Assembly: GCF_018967645.1 (NCBI RefSeq)
Contig: NZ_JAHLZF010000017.1
Location: 1-58,097 of the forward strand
DNA from: Allobacillus halotolerans
GTDB taxonomy: Bacteria > Bacillota > Bacilli > Bacillales > Alkalibacillaceae
DNA length: 58,097 bases
Reading direction: 5' to 3'
The notes under the pieces are model-generated. The model was not told where the DNA came from, made no database searches, and saw nothing but the letters and a program-made list of their open reading frames with translations. This document shows, one piece after another, positions 1-8,411 of the stretch. Position 1 is the first letter of the stretch, and each line of letters opens with the position of its first letter. The position numbers and the translations under genes were made by a program.

Positions 1-110
1 CTACCATGGAATAGAACGCCTCTAATCGGGGGTAGCGCATTAATTTCCTTCGCTACCATGGAATAGAACGCCTCTAATCGAGGGTAGCGCATTATTTAAT
101 CTCGCTATCC
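1..110. repeat. 52-bp tandem repeat array A (cut by window edge)
   Basis: Two nearly identical units start at 1 and 53 (CTACCATGGAATAG...), differing at one base near position 30. A degenerate third unit starts in phase at 103 (CGCTATCC). Each unit carries a short inverted repeat, CGCTACC...GGTAGCG, that could fold as a hairpin. The array probably continues to the left of the window. The same 52-bp period recurs at 9213 and 14623. Confidence 0.85.
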
Positions 111-222
111 CTGATTAGGACAAAGCCTAATTAAAATGGAACTTTAGCTGGCTATCAAATTTCTTCCTACCTGAGCGCTGTGGTGTCGGCTTCCTCTGAT
201 TCAATATTAAAGTATAAGCACC

Positions 223-250
223 AAAAAGGCACCGACCGAAGTCAGTGCCT
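223..250 (-). terminator. Intrinsic terminator of the DUF378 gene
   Basis: Arms AGGCACCGAC (227-236) and GTCAGTGCCT (241-250) pair around a four-base loop. Read leftward, the hairpin is followed by a T-run. It lies about 130 bp past the stop of the leftward gene ending at 383. Confidence 0.8.
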
Positions 251-382
251 CTTCATTCGTATGACATTTTTCCATTGATAAGGTTGAAAAGGAATAACTG
301 AATGTGGCTAGACTGTCTTCGCGATCACAAGACATCGTCAAATTGAACGAATGCTTTCACATTATACATTCCAGGTTGACAA

Positions 383-691
383 TTAACGTAAATCGAAATC
401 ATCATCTGGTCTTTCTTCTTCCAGTGCTGTGAAATCATCTTCTTCACTGAATTCTGTTCCATATTGTAATGTCCCTGCCGAAGACGAGGCAGTTTCACTT
501 TCTGAATCAAATAAAATTGATATCGCATAAAGACCACTTAGCCCGACGAGTGCGTATACAACTCTAGATAGAAGGGAATCTTGCCCACCAAAAAGTGATG
601 CGACTAAGTCAAATTGGAAAAAACCAATTAGGCCCCAGTTGATTGCCCCAATAATTACAAGTAATAATGCGATTCGTTTTGCAGTGTTCAC
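383..691 (-). CDS. DUF378 (YuzA-like) small membrane protein
   Basis: A 102-residue protein with a DUF378-type core. Two membrane segments at about residues 5-25 and 40-58 enclose the family-like motif INWGLIGFFQFDLVASLFG. The start is a GTG at 691, preceded by a strong GGGGGG ribosome-binding site; the frame stays open upstream but without such a site. DUF378 proteins usually end soon after the second helix, whereas this one carries an acidic tail of about 40 residues (EEDD, EEERPDDD). Its function is unknown. It stands alone, read toward the window edge, with a good terminator at 223-250. Confidence 0.8.
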   Translation of the reverse strand: MNTAKRIALLLVIIGAINWGLIGFFQFDLVASLFGGQDSLLSRVVYALVGLSGLYAISILFDSESETASSSAGTLQYGTEFSEEDDFTALEEERPDDDFDLR

Positions 692-912
692 ATATTCACC
701 CCCCTGATTATAGTTCAGCTGTAAATGATATTTGCTCAAGTATGGGTTTTCGATCATTCCATAACGTGTAACGTTTCCTGCTCGTCTAAACGTCATCTGT
801 TATTTGATAAACTGGTACATAAAGAATGTTCATCCCTAGCTTGTGCAGTTGAAAATGATTCATACAAAATCATAAAAAAAGATTGAATGGAGAGGATCAA
901 AGGGAGAGTGAA

Positions 913-1008
913 ATGAATAAAAAGCGGAGTGATTTGATGACGCATTCAAGTATAAACCCGTACGACGATCAAAAATTCAAAATCGTTCGTACGGGGATGT
1001 ATCAATAA
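913..1008 (+). CDS. Possible 31-residue peptide, doubtful
   Basis: An ATG at 913 follows a reasonable ribosome-binding site (GGGAGAGTG) and opens a 31-codon frame ending at a TAA at 1006. The peptide is basic, with no recognisable motif. The second half runs through the hairpin at 957-995, which is more easily explained as the terminator of the opposing catalase gene. I see no promoter and treat the frame as probably fortuitous. Confidence 0.2.
   Translation: MNKKRSDLMTHSSINPYDDQKFKIVRTGMYQ
957..995 (-). terminator. Probable terminator after the catalase gene
   Basis: Arms CCCGTACGACGAT (957-969) and ATCGTTCGTACGGG (982-995) pair with one bulge. The T-rich stretch on the leftward side is weak (TTTATACTT). 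The position just past the stop at 1017 fits the catalase transcript. Confidence 0.45.
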
Positions 1009-1016
1009 CATACTTT

Positions 1017-1274
1017 TTAGATTCGGTCATAAAATCGTTGCTGTGCAATCGCAGATAGGAAATCTTGATTGAAATTTGGATTGTTAGCCGCAAATACGAC
1101 ACCTGATAAGTTATTGTTCTCAAATGCTTGTATATAAGGCTGACCAGTCGTCGCAACACCAATTGGTTTGTAATGCTTGTAGGCGTTATGCACAAATTCG
1201 GAGATATCATTCATGAATTTGGCTTGTTGTTTGGATTCTCCACCTACTATGTAGATGGATAAGGACTGGTCGTT
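1017..1274 (-). pseudogene. Out-of-frame C-terminal end of the catalase
   Basis: In the +1 frame relative to the upstream catalase frame the sequence encodes the rest of the large-catalase C-terminal domain. It includes YIVGGES, HYKPIGVATTG and VVFAANNPNF and ends at residues resembling other large catalases (AIAQQRF). Joined to the upstream frame it gives roughly 700 residues, the usual length of KatE-type enzymes. The two frames meet at a run of five A (1275-1279, T on the coding strand), where one extra T would restore a single frame. Confidence 0.75.
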
Positions 1275-3124
1275 AAAAATGTTTTATTCGGCTTTAGTTG
1301 CATACCGTTTTTACTTGTCACTGTACCAAGTCGTTCACTAATAATATCGACAAATACATCATTCTTCTCTAGAAACTGAATTATATTAGTCACTTCGTTA
1401 TCATCAAAGCCATTCCCGATTAGTACGCCGACTTTTTGTGTGGCTGCATAAAATGGCATATTGGCCATACTTAATGATGGATAGCTTGTCGTGACAGGAA
1501 CATGCGTCCCATCAGGATGTTCAACACCAATATTGTCAGCAACAGTACAAGCAAGCTCTCGATCCACGTTCACTAATAAGTTGACGTTTTGCTGGCGAAC
1601 CGATTCACTTTCCACCTTACCTAATTGGTAGCTGAAAGCCTGTATTGTATGTTTCTTTTCAACTGGTGTTAAACTATTCCAAAGAATGCGTGGTTGGGTA
1701 AAAAAATCATTGAATGATTCACTTCGACCACGAACGACCCGACCATCCACTTTCTGAGGATAATGTTCATAACCACCAGCTTCAGGGGGTGTCGTGTATG
1801 GTGTATTATTCGCCATTGAATTTTCATGGTAATTTACTTGGTCCACATCGATTCGGTAACGCATCGGTCCACGACGTTGGTTATTATGAAACGGACAGAC
1901 AGGCTTATTGATTGGCAATTCTTGAAAATTCGGCCCGATACGATGAGCTTGAGCCGTTTGATAGGCGATCAGTCTGCCCTGTAATATCGGGTCACTTGAA
2001 AAATCGATTCCTGGAATAACATTTCCTGGATTAAAAGCAGCTTGTTCAGATTCCGTATGATAATTATCAATATTTTTATTGAGTGTCAATTTACCGACTA
2101 GTTGTACAGGAATGAGTTCTTCCGGCCAAAACTTTGCCGGATCAAGAATATCGAAGTCATATTTAAATTCATCTTCTAAAGGGATCAGTTGAACACCTAA
2201 TTCATATTCTGGATAAAAACCTTTATCAATCGCTTCACGTAAATCTTTTCGATGAAAATCGGGATCAATTCCACCTAGTTTCATCGCTTCGTCTTGAAGC
2301 AAGGAATGCGTTCCAAGCACTGGTTTCCAAACAAAACGGACAAATGTCGCGACATTTTCTTCATTGACAAACAAATACGTATTGATCGACCAAGATTCCA
2401 TCATTCGGTAACTTCTGACGATCCCTCGATCTGACATAATCCATTGCACCATGTGAAGTGCTTCCGGATTATTCGCTACATAATCCCAAAAGTGATCATG
2501 TGCTCCAGTTGCAGTCGGTATATCATCATCCGATTTAGCCTGATACGCATGGATAACATCAGGGAACTTCATTGGATCTTGATTGATCAAAACCGGCATA
2601 GCAATCGTCGTTAAATCATAGTTTCCTTCTTCTGTATAGAATTTAACTCCCTTACAGCGTAAGTCTCTTGCGGTATCATAAGAACCTCTTGGCCCTTGGA
2701 CCGTTGAAAAGCGGACGGTTAAAGGCGTTTTTTTACCTGGTTCATTCAGGAAGCATGCTTTTGTCACATGCTGCATTGATTGGTAACATTCAAACTCACC
2801 GTGTGCGCTGTAACCTCTTGCATGCACAACTCTCTCAGGTTCTTCCTCTTGCACAAAGTGCGTCATTTTTTCGAAATAATGAACATCTTCATGTAAAGAA
2901 GGACCCCGTTCACCTGCTTTTAACGTCTCTGAATCATTGGATATTTTCCTTCCCTGATTCGTTGTCATAGGCTTACCGGTATTTTGGATGCGATACTGAT
3001 CAAGTTGCTCTTGTTTTGGGTTCGTTGCACGCTTATTTTGATCTTTTGATAAATCTTCACTCATGTAATCATCCATCCTATCATTGAATTTATGTCCATT
3101 TATATCTGTATGTATGGTTTGCAT
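1247..3124 (-). CDS. Large-subunit catalase, frameshifted near the C terminus
   Basis: A 625-residue frame of the KatE/HPII type. It has an N-terminal arm, a heme-catalase core at about residues 75-490 and the start of the flavodoxin-like C-terminal domain (KVGVLIGNGF). The family motif around the distal His is present (VHARG, His101), as are RFSTV and the proximal heme ligand region GRLIAY (Arg384, Tyr388). Two things are odd. The distal Asn normally found in the segment NYDLVGNN-P is absent; this protein reads NYDLTTIAMP at residues 168-177. The frame also stops after PYPST, about 80 residues early, with the missing part encoded out of frame downstream. It may be a divergent catalase paralogue, active or not. 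Confidence 0.8.
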   Translation of the reverse strand: MQTIHTDINGHKFNDRMDDYMSEDLSKDQNKRATNPKQEQLDQYRIQNTGKPMTTNQGRKISNDSETLKAGERGPSLHEDVHYFEKMTHFVQEEEPERVVHARGYSAHGEFECYQSMQHVTKACFLNEPGKKTPLTVRFSTVQGPRGSYDTARDLRCKGVKFYTEEGNYDLTTIAMPVLINQDPMKFPDVIHAYQAKSDDDIPTATGAHDHFWDYVANNPEALHMVQWIMSDRGIVRSYRMMESWSINTYLFVNEENVATFVRFVWKPVLGTHSLLQDEAMKLGGIDPDFHRKDLREAIDKGFYPEYELGVQLIPLEDEFKYDFDILDPAKFWPEELIPVQLVGKLTLNKNIDNYHTESEQAAFNPGNVIPGIDFSSDPILQGRLIAYQTAQAHRIGPNFQELPINKPVCPFHNNQRRGPMRYRIDVDQVNYHENSMANNTPYTTPPEAGGYEHYPQKVDGRVVRGRSESFNDFFTQPRILWNSLTPVEKKHTIQAFSYQLGKVESESVRQQNVNLLVNVDRELACTVADNIGVEHPDGTHVPVTTSYPSLSMANMPFYAATQKVGVLIGNGFDDNEVTNIIQFLEKNDVFVDIISERLGTVTSKNGMQLKPNKTFLTTSPYPST

Positions 3125-3456
3125 AATTAGAACGATTATGCAGCCAATGATTAAAGAGTTCTGACAATATTATAAGTTGCAAAATCATAATTAATGTCAG
3201 GGTGAATGGGGTAATTAATCAAAGACAAGATTCCAAAAGAACAGTAAAATCATTCAACTGAGGAGCTACGAATTGACGGAAGGGCCAAAACTCGAAGGCA
3301 AGCATAGAATTGATTAGTGAGCAAAAGCCACAGGTGCTTGGTTTTTAAGTATTTTAAAATAAATGTTGACCAAGGGAAACACTTTTGGTATATTTCACAT
3401 ATGGTAAATTGACTAATGAATTTTGAATTTAAAATAGAAAGAAGTGAGATCAACTT
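3125..3456. other. Divergent intergenic region, catalase / ZIP transporter
   Basis: It must hold both start regions. I see a TTGACT/TAAAAT-like pair with short spacing upstream of the ZIP gene, but nothing I would name a PerR or zinc-regulator operator. The 67-codon leftward frame at 3250-3453 has no ribosome-binding site. Confidence 0.5.
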
Positions 3457-4275
3457 ATGCTTGATTGGTTTATGGATTTAAGTTTATTTAATCAAACATT
3501 AATTGCAGGATTATTTACGTGGCTAACAACATCAGTAGGCGCTGCATCCGTGCTTGTAGCAAAGAAAGTTAATTTAAAAATTATGGACGGTATGCTTGGA
3601 TTTGCGGGAGGCGTAATGATTGCAGCCAGTTTTTGGTCATTGTTATCCCCAGCAATCAGCAGAGCAGAAGAGAGCGGGCTACCTGGTTGGCTACCTGCTG
3701 CGATCGGATTCCTTGTTGGTGCAATCTTCTTATGGGCAATGGGAAAACTAATACCTCATATGCATGCTTATGCAAGACGGAATCAACCGGAAGGATATCA
3801 ACCTGAAAAAAGAAAACGGAGTACATTGTTAATTCTGGCTGTAACACTTCACAACATTCCTGAAGGTCTGGCGATCGGGGTAGCGTTTGGTGCGGTTGCT
3901 TCTGCTGTTGATTCGACAACAGCTCTTATCGGAGCAAGTACACTCGCATTAGGAATTGGCCTTCAAAATATACCTGAAGGTGCTGCGATCTCCTTGCCAC
4001 TTCGACGTGAAGGAATGTCACGCTTTAGAAGTTTTTTTTACGGACAGTTTTCAGGAATGGTCGAACCGATATCTGCAATCGTCGGCTTTTTAGCAGTAAC
4101 ATGGATGGCGCCAACGCTTCCTTATGCACTAAGTTTTGCAGCGGGTGCAATGATCTTCGTTGTTGTCGAGGAAGTCATACCTGGCTCACAAGAAAATGGG
4201 AATAAAGATATGGCGACAATGTGGTTAATGATTGGTTTTGTCATCATGATGATTTTAGACGTTGCATTAGGCTAA
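3457..4275 (+). CDS. ZIP-family metal transporter
   Basis: A 272-residue membrane protein with about eight hydrophobic segments and the two ZIP metal-site helices, LHNIPEGLAIG (about 131-141) and LQNIPEGAAIS (about 167-178). The cytoplasmic loop between segments 3 and 4 carries an HMH motif (101-103). It belongs to the GufA/ZupT branch, which brings zinc or other divalent metals into the cytoplasm; the metal cannot be told from sequence. It is monocistronic: its own terminator follows at 4285 and the catalase lies divergently upstream. Length is normal for the family. Confidence 0.9.
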   Translation: MLDWFMDLSLFNQTLIAGLFTWLTTSVGAASVLVAKKVNLKIMDGMLGFAGGVMIAASFWSLLSPAISRAEESGLPGWLPAAIGFLVGAIFLWAMGKLIPHMHAYARRNQPEGYQPEKRKRSTLLILAVTLHNIPEGLAIGVAFGAVASAVDSTTALIGASTLALGIGLQNIPEGAAISLPLRREGMSRFRSFFYGQFSGMVEPISAIVGFLAVTWMAPTLPYALSFAAGAMIFVVVEEVIPGSQENGNKDMATMWLMIGFVIMMILDVALG

Positions 4276-4284
4276 ATTTACTGA

Positions 4285-4309
4285 GAGCGGAGTAAACTCC
4301 GCTCTTTTA
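4285..4309 (+). terminator. Terminator of the ZIP transporter gene
   Basis: A perfect 9-bp stem GAGCGGAGT/ACTCCGCTC with an AA loop is followed by TTTTAT. Confidence 0.9.
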
Positions 4310-4538
4310 TTATGGTTGATTTTGGTCAGTCGAGTTTTAGCCACTAAGTTGGCGGGAAATAAGAATATCGGTTGAAGAGAAATTTACGACCGGCCAAGTT
4401 CTTTAAAGTTTTCGATGTTTAGTAACCCACATAAATGCTATTTTGATAGACCTGAAAAAATTGTAGAAATAAGTCCCATTTACAGTGAAAACATAATATA
4501 ATAGACTTATTGTATGAGTAATAGATGGGGGATAGTAT

Positions 4539-5768
4539 ATGATGAAGAACAACAAGATTTTTGCACAGATTCTCATAGTGATATCAGTTACGCTGTTATT
4601 TGGAATGTCAATTCATGCAGAAGAAGAAGAAGAAGAAAAAGAAGGACAAGTCGTGCAGTTACATACGCAATTCTCTACAGAATTAGCGGAGAAAGTGCTA
4701 CCTGATCCTGTCCCTCGTTTCGTTTATCAAACTGGTTTTGATTTTGAGTATCCGGATGCAGTTCGAGGCGTTTACGTTACAGGTCATTCGGCAGGTGGTG
4801 AACGATTTAATTACTTGACGGATCTGATTTCTTCTACGGCATTAAATACAATGGTCATTGATATTAAAGATGATTTTGGAAATATCACATACAAAGTGGA
4901 AGATGAAGATAAGTTATATAGCGAATTTTCTCAAGAGTATATTAAAGACCCTCAAGCAATGATGCAAGAATTGGAAGAAAAAGAGATTTACCCAGTTGCT
5001 AGAATTGTTGTTTTCAAAGATACGAAACTAGCAGAAAAGAAACCTGAATGGTCATTTAAAGAAAATGGATCCATATGGAAAAATGGTAAAGGAGAAGCTT
5101 TTGTTAACCCATTTATTAAAGATGTTTGGGAATATAATCTTGAAATAGCCAAAGAGGCAGCAAAAATGGGTTTTCAGGAAATTCAATTTGACTATGTCCG
5201 TTTCCCAGAAGGTTTTGAAAAACGGGATGAATCACTTGAATATAGTCGAGGAGACTTTGACAAAGCAGACTTAAATAACATAAAAGAGCGTGTCAATGCG
5301 GTGACTAGCTTCGTAGAATATGCAAATAAGGAACTAGAAGCTTATGATGTAGATGTTTCTGTAGATATCTTCGGCTATACGGCAACGATTGAAGAAGCAC
5401 CAGGCATCGGGCAAAACTTCCTACAGATTGCCGATAACGTTGATGTGATCTCTTCCATGATTTATCCAAGTCACTGGACATCTTATTTTGGTATTGAAAA
5501 TCCTGATACCGAACCATATAAACTTGTTGATGAATACAGTAAAAAGGAAAATGAATTGTTGGGCCAACTTGAGGACCGACCGATTTCCAGACCATGGATT
5601 CAAGATTTCACAGCCAGTTGGTTATATCCGTCTGGTCAGGCGTTCACATATGGAAAAGAAGAAGTAGAGGCTCAAATCCGTGCTTTATACGATAATGAAA
5701 TTTACGAATATCTGATTTGGAACGCAGGAAATCAATATACAGAAGGGGTCAACTTCGATCCGAAATAG
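4539..5768 (+). CDS. Secreted DUF4015 putative glycoside hydrolase
   Basis: A 409-residue protein with an N-terminal signal peptide (hydrophobic residues about 8-24, then an acidic EEEEEE stretch). Next comes a DUF4015-type TIM-barrel domain, about residues 75-400. Family-like segments include RGVYVTGHSAG, MVIDIKDDFGNITY, FDYVRFPEG, DIFGYT and MIYPSHW. The family is predicted to act on cell-wall or surface polysaccharides outside the cell; no substrate is established for this member. Two adjacent ATG codons (4539, 4542) follow a GGGG ribosome-binding site. It is a single-gene unit closed by the terminator at 5777. Confidence 0.85.
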   Translation: MMKNNKIFAQILIVISVTLLFGMSIHAEEEEEEKEGQVVQLHTQFSTELAEKVLPDPVPRFVYQTGFDFEYPDAVRGVYVTGHSAGGERFNYLTDLISSTALNTMVIDIKDDFGNITYKVEDEDKLYSEFSQEYIKDPQAMMQELEEKEIYPVARIVVFKDTKLAEKKPEWSFKENGSIWKNGKGEAFVNPFIKDVWEYNLEIAKEAAKMGFQEIQFDYVRFPEGFEKRDESLEYSRGDFDKADLNNIKERVNAVTSFVEYANKELEAYDVDVSVDIFGYTATIEEAPGIGQNFLQIADNVDVISSMIYPSHWTSYFGIENPDTEPYKLVDEYSKKENELLGQLEDRPISRPWIQDFTASWLYPSGQAFTYGKEEVEAQIRALYDNEIYEYLIWNAGNQYTEGVNFDPK

Positions 5769-5776
5769 TTACAGGG

Positions 5777-5815
5777 AGTGCTGTAGAAAGTTAAATCTTT
5801 CTACGGCACTTTTTT
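5777..5815 (+). terminator. Terminator of the DUF4015 gene
   Basis: A 14-bp stem, AGTGCTGTAGAAAG (5777-5790) with CTTTCTACGGCACT (5797-5810), is followed by TTTTT. Confidence 0.9.
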
Positions 5816-6035
5816 GGATTAAATAAGTTATTAATTTCCATAAACTGATCCATCCGAAAGGCATTAAGTGGATCTATACGAATACAGGAGTTAAGGTGAT
5901 CCTGATTCCATTTAATCCAATTCAAAGCTGAATAATCAAGCTTAATGCGGTTTAACTTTCTAATCGCCTTCCTATAGACTAAATAAATGTAAGTGAAAAA
6001 TCAGAAATTAATTTGGTCGATAAAGGAGCGGAAAT

Positions 6036-6623
6036 ATGAGTTGGTACGAAAAGTTAAATGAATACTTTCCAATTGAAGAAATGAAATCGAAAGAACACTT
6101 TGAGATTTTATTAGATGAAAAAGGAAATGTTTATCACAAAGATGAGAGTGAAGATCATGTATTGATGTATGCTGAATATGAGCAATTTGTTTTCGTTGAC
6201 TATGTATATGTATCATCAAAAGCTCGTGGTAAAGGAATAGGAAAGCAATTATTCGAACAGCTAAAATCAAAGGGTAAACCCATTATTCTTGAAGTGGAAC
6301 CTATAGATTACGAAGATACAGACACGGCTAAACGGCTGAGGTTTTATGAACGAGAGAATTTTCAACATGCTAAAACGATTGGTTATGAGAAAAAATCGAT
6401 TGCAACGAATGAAGTGAATCCACTGGAAATTTTATTTTGGTCACCAATCGATGAAGATGAGGAACAGATTTATGAGAAAATGAAAAAAACATATGTGGAC
6501 ATACACACATATAAAGATAAAGAAATATATGGGGAGAGCTATCAGCCCGTTGACCAAGTATTTAAACGCAGAAAAAGAGAGACGGATATTTTTGAAGATG
6601 CTAATAAATTGCAATCCACGTAA
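6036..6623 (+). CDS. yjbC: GNAT acetyltransferase, YjbC-like, upstream of spx
   Basis: A 195-residue protein with a GNAT fold. VDYVYVSSKARGKGIGKQLF (about 52-71) contains the acetyl-CoA loop of the R/Q-x-x-G-x-G/A type (ARGKGIG). RFYERENF is the usual C-terminal strand-turn. The substrate is unknown. In B. subtilis yjbC is the gene just upstream of spx and can be co-transcribed with it. Here a strong terminator at 6631 separates the two, so spx must mainly use its own promoter. The ATG at 6036 has a GGAG-type site. Confidence 0.8.
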   Translation: MSWYEKLNEYFPIEEMKSKEHFEILLDEKGNVYHKDESEDHVLMYAEYEQFVFVDYVYVSSKARGKGIGKQLFEQLKSKGKPIILEVEPIDYEDTDTAKRLRFYERENFQHAKTIGYEKKSIATNEVNPLEILFWSPIDEDEEQIYEKMKKTYVDIHTYKDKEIYGESYQPVDQVFKRRKRETDIFEDANKLQST

Positions 6624-6630
6624 GGTTTAC

Positions 6631-6660
6631 AGCTGCCTAGTAGAAGAGGCAGCTTTTTTA
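6631..6660 (+). terminator. Terminator between yjbC and spx
   Basis: Stem AGCTGCCT (6631-6638) with AGGCAGCT (6647-6654), followed by a T-run. Confidence 0.9.
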
Positions 6661-6893
6661 TTTTAAAAAAATCCAACTTTTAGGTTTATAATAATATATA
6701 CAGGGTAATACTTAACTAAAGCGAATAATAGCAAATATGAAGTTTTGATTACAAATGTTGAATCCACCTATTCATATCAGATTGATTGTAGTATACTTAA
6801 GCCATACCCAAGTAAATTAAAGTTATTTTAATCTAATAGCGATTTTAAAATATTTTAACTCGTGTTGAAAGCCCTTTAAGGAGAGTGAATGGC

Positions 6894-7289
6894 ATGGTAA
6901 CATTATTTACTTCACCAAGCTGCACATCTTGTAGAAAGGCAAGAGCGTGGCTAGAAGAACACGAAATACCTTACAACGAACGCAATATCTTCTCTGAGAA
7001 TTTAAGCGAAGATGAAATTAAACAAATTCTTCGCATGACTGAAGATGGTACGGATGAGATTATCTCTACACGTTCAAAGGTATTCCAAACCTTAGACGTG
7101 GGATTAGATCAATTACCATTGAAAAAGTTGATTAAATTGATTCAGGACAATCCTGGATTATTGAGAAGACCAATTATCTTGGATGATAAGCGACTTCAAG
7201 TCGGTTATAACGAAGATGAGATTCGTCGTTTCTTACCTCGGAAAGTTCGTTCTTTCCAGTTAAAAGAAGCACAGCGAATGGTAAATTAA
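6894..7289 (+). CDS. spx: Spx, redox-sensing RNA polymerase-binding regulator
   Basis: A 131-residue ArsC-family protein, exactly the usual Spx length. The N-terminal redox switch CTSC (Cys10, Cys13) is intact. The conserved RSKVFQTL and [21 protein letters not shown] segments are present. In B. subtilis Spx binds the alpha-subunit C-terminal domain and redirects transcription during disulfide stress, and it is kept low by SpxH plus ClpXP. I chose the ATG at 6894, ten bases after AAGGAG, rather than the in-frame GTG at 6885, because it gives the family N terminus [10 protein letters not shown]. The SpxH gene lies 8 kb downstream in the same window. Confidence 0.97.
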   Translation: MVTLFTSPSCTSCRKARAWLEEHEIPYNERNIFSENLSEDEIKQILRMTEDGTDEIISTRSKVFQTLDVGLDQLPLKKLIKLIQDNPGLLRRPIILDDKRLQVGYNEDEIRRFLPRKVRSFQLKEAQRMVN

Positions 7290-7302
7290 AAAATAGGATG
7301 TC

Positions 7303-7338
7303 AACAGTCATTGTGTAAACTACATGGTGGCTGTTTTT
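7303..7338 (+). terminator. Imperfect terminator after spx
   Basis: An interrupted stem AACAG...TGTGTA / TACATG...CTGTT is followed by TTTTTCT. It lies between the convergent spx and yjbE genes. Confidence 0.6.
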
Positions 7339-8031
7339 CTATGCTTTTATGGGTATGTTTTTTGACCGGCCATAAAAGCATATGACAAGAATTAGAAAGA
7401 TTGGTAAACCAATTTGGATGTATGGTACGGATTCAATAAACGTTTCAAGTTTCTTTTCATTTAACATTAGTTCTCCGCTTGTATAAGCTAATAAAGATGC
7501 ACCAAAATAAATGATTAACGGATACTTTTTCATGGCAAATAAAATTAATCTACTCCCAAAAACGATGATCGGAACAGAAACAGCCAATCCAAACAAAATT
7601 AGTCGAAAATTTTGATTGGAAGCCGCTGAAATTGCCAAAACGTTATCAAATCCCATGACAACATCAGCAATAACAATCGTCTTAACTGCTCCAAATAATG
7701 TACCAGATGCTTGGATTTCTTGGTCGTCCTCTTCATCTTTTAGTAAAGAAAAGGCAATATAAAGTAAAAACAATCCACCGATTAATTGTAAATAAGGAAT
7801 TGTGAGTAAATAGATGGCGACGCAAGCGAGTAAAAAACGAATGAAAACCGCGAGAATTGTTCCCAGTGCAATTGCTTTATTTTGTAGTCGTTCAGGTAGG
7901 TTCCGGCTAGCCATTGCAATGACAACTGCATTATCACCTCCAAGGATTAAATCCAAACCAATAATAATTAATACAGCCTTGAAGATATCCCAGTTTAAAT
8001 CAGTGAATAGTTCTGTAAAAAATATTTCCAT
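7339..8031 (-). CDS. yjbE: TerC-family membrane protein, YjbE-like
   Basis: A 230-residue protein with about seven membrane segments and the TerC metal-site motifs GGDNAVVIA (31-39) and MGFDNVLAI (about 126-134). TerC proteins of this branch have been linked to manganese export or to metal loading of secreted enzymes in Bacillus. The neighbour of spx in B. subtilis is also a TerC protein, so position agrees with homology. It is read convergently with spx. I looked for a yybP-ykoY manganese riboswitch in the roughly 380 bp upstream and did not see its conserved core. A GGAGGTTT site precedes the ATG. Confidence 0.88.
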   Translation of the reverse strand: MEIFFTELFTDLNWDIFKAVLIIIGLDLILGGDNAVVIAMASRNLPERLQNKAIALGTILAVFIRFLLACVAIYLLTIPYLQLIGGLFLLYIAFSLLKDEEDDQEIQASGTLFGAVKTIVIADVVMGFDNVLAISAASNQNFRLILFGLAVSVPIIVFGSRLILFAMKKYPLIIYFGASLLAYTSGELMLNEKKLETFIESVPYIQIGLPIFLILVICFYGRSKNIPIKA

Positions 8032-8411
8032 AATAAACCTCCATATTTTAATCGCAAAAAGGTGATTCCAGTTGGCAATAAATCACAATCGAGTACGAGA
8101 GCAATTTAGTTGTTCAAAGAGATAAAATCCTTTATAATTAATTTTTAAAACTAGATAAAAATAAAGAAAAAAGTTGAAGGAAATTTTTAAGCGATTATAG
8201 AAATCAAAGAGTAGACGAGAGGCATCGCTTGTCCGATTCAAGGGCGAATATGGAACTTGTAAATTGTCCATACCAAATCAATGTAGTTACCATACAATAT
8301 GAATAAGTATATTGATTTATGCGATGATTGAATGATTTTGATTACGGGTAATACACTAGTAAGAAGAAACGTAATCCTTCCTCAAAATAATTCGAAGGGA
8401 GAGGACGATAA
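8032..8411. promoter_or_regulatory. Divergent intergenic region with a possible mecA promoter
   Basis: TTGAAT (8328-8333) and TACACT (8352-8357), 18 bp apart, are a plausible sigma-A promoter for mecA. The rest is AT-rich; a 62-codon leftward frame (8083-8271) lacks a ribosome-binding site. No riboswitch was recognised. Confidence 0.4.

Larger units (their letters stand above)
692..1016. other. Intergenic region between DUF378 gene and catalase
   Basis: It holds the weak 31-codon frame at 913-1008 and the hairpin at 957-995, listed separately. Nothing else recognisable was seen. Confidence 0.6.

Noticed and set aside
2668-2970. 100-codon frame antisense to the catalase
   Set aside because: A shadow of the catalase coding sequence; no ribosome-binding site.
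3250-3453. 67-codon leftward frame between catalase and ZIP genes
   Set aside because: No ribosome-binding site; composition is that of AT-rich intergenic DNA.
5791-6003. Leftward frame of about 70 codons without stop between the DUF4015 gene and yjbC
   Set aside because: It has no start codon until near its end, no ribosome-binding site, and runs into the DUF4015 terminator.
8083-8271. 62-codon leftward frame upstream of yjbE
   Set aside because: No ribosome-binding site, and it fills the promoter region of two divergent genes.
8032-8411. yybP-ykoY manganese riboswitch before yjbE
   Set aside because: The conserved GGGGAGTAG core and the distal arm are missing.
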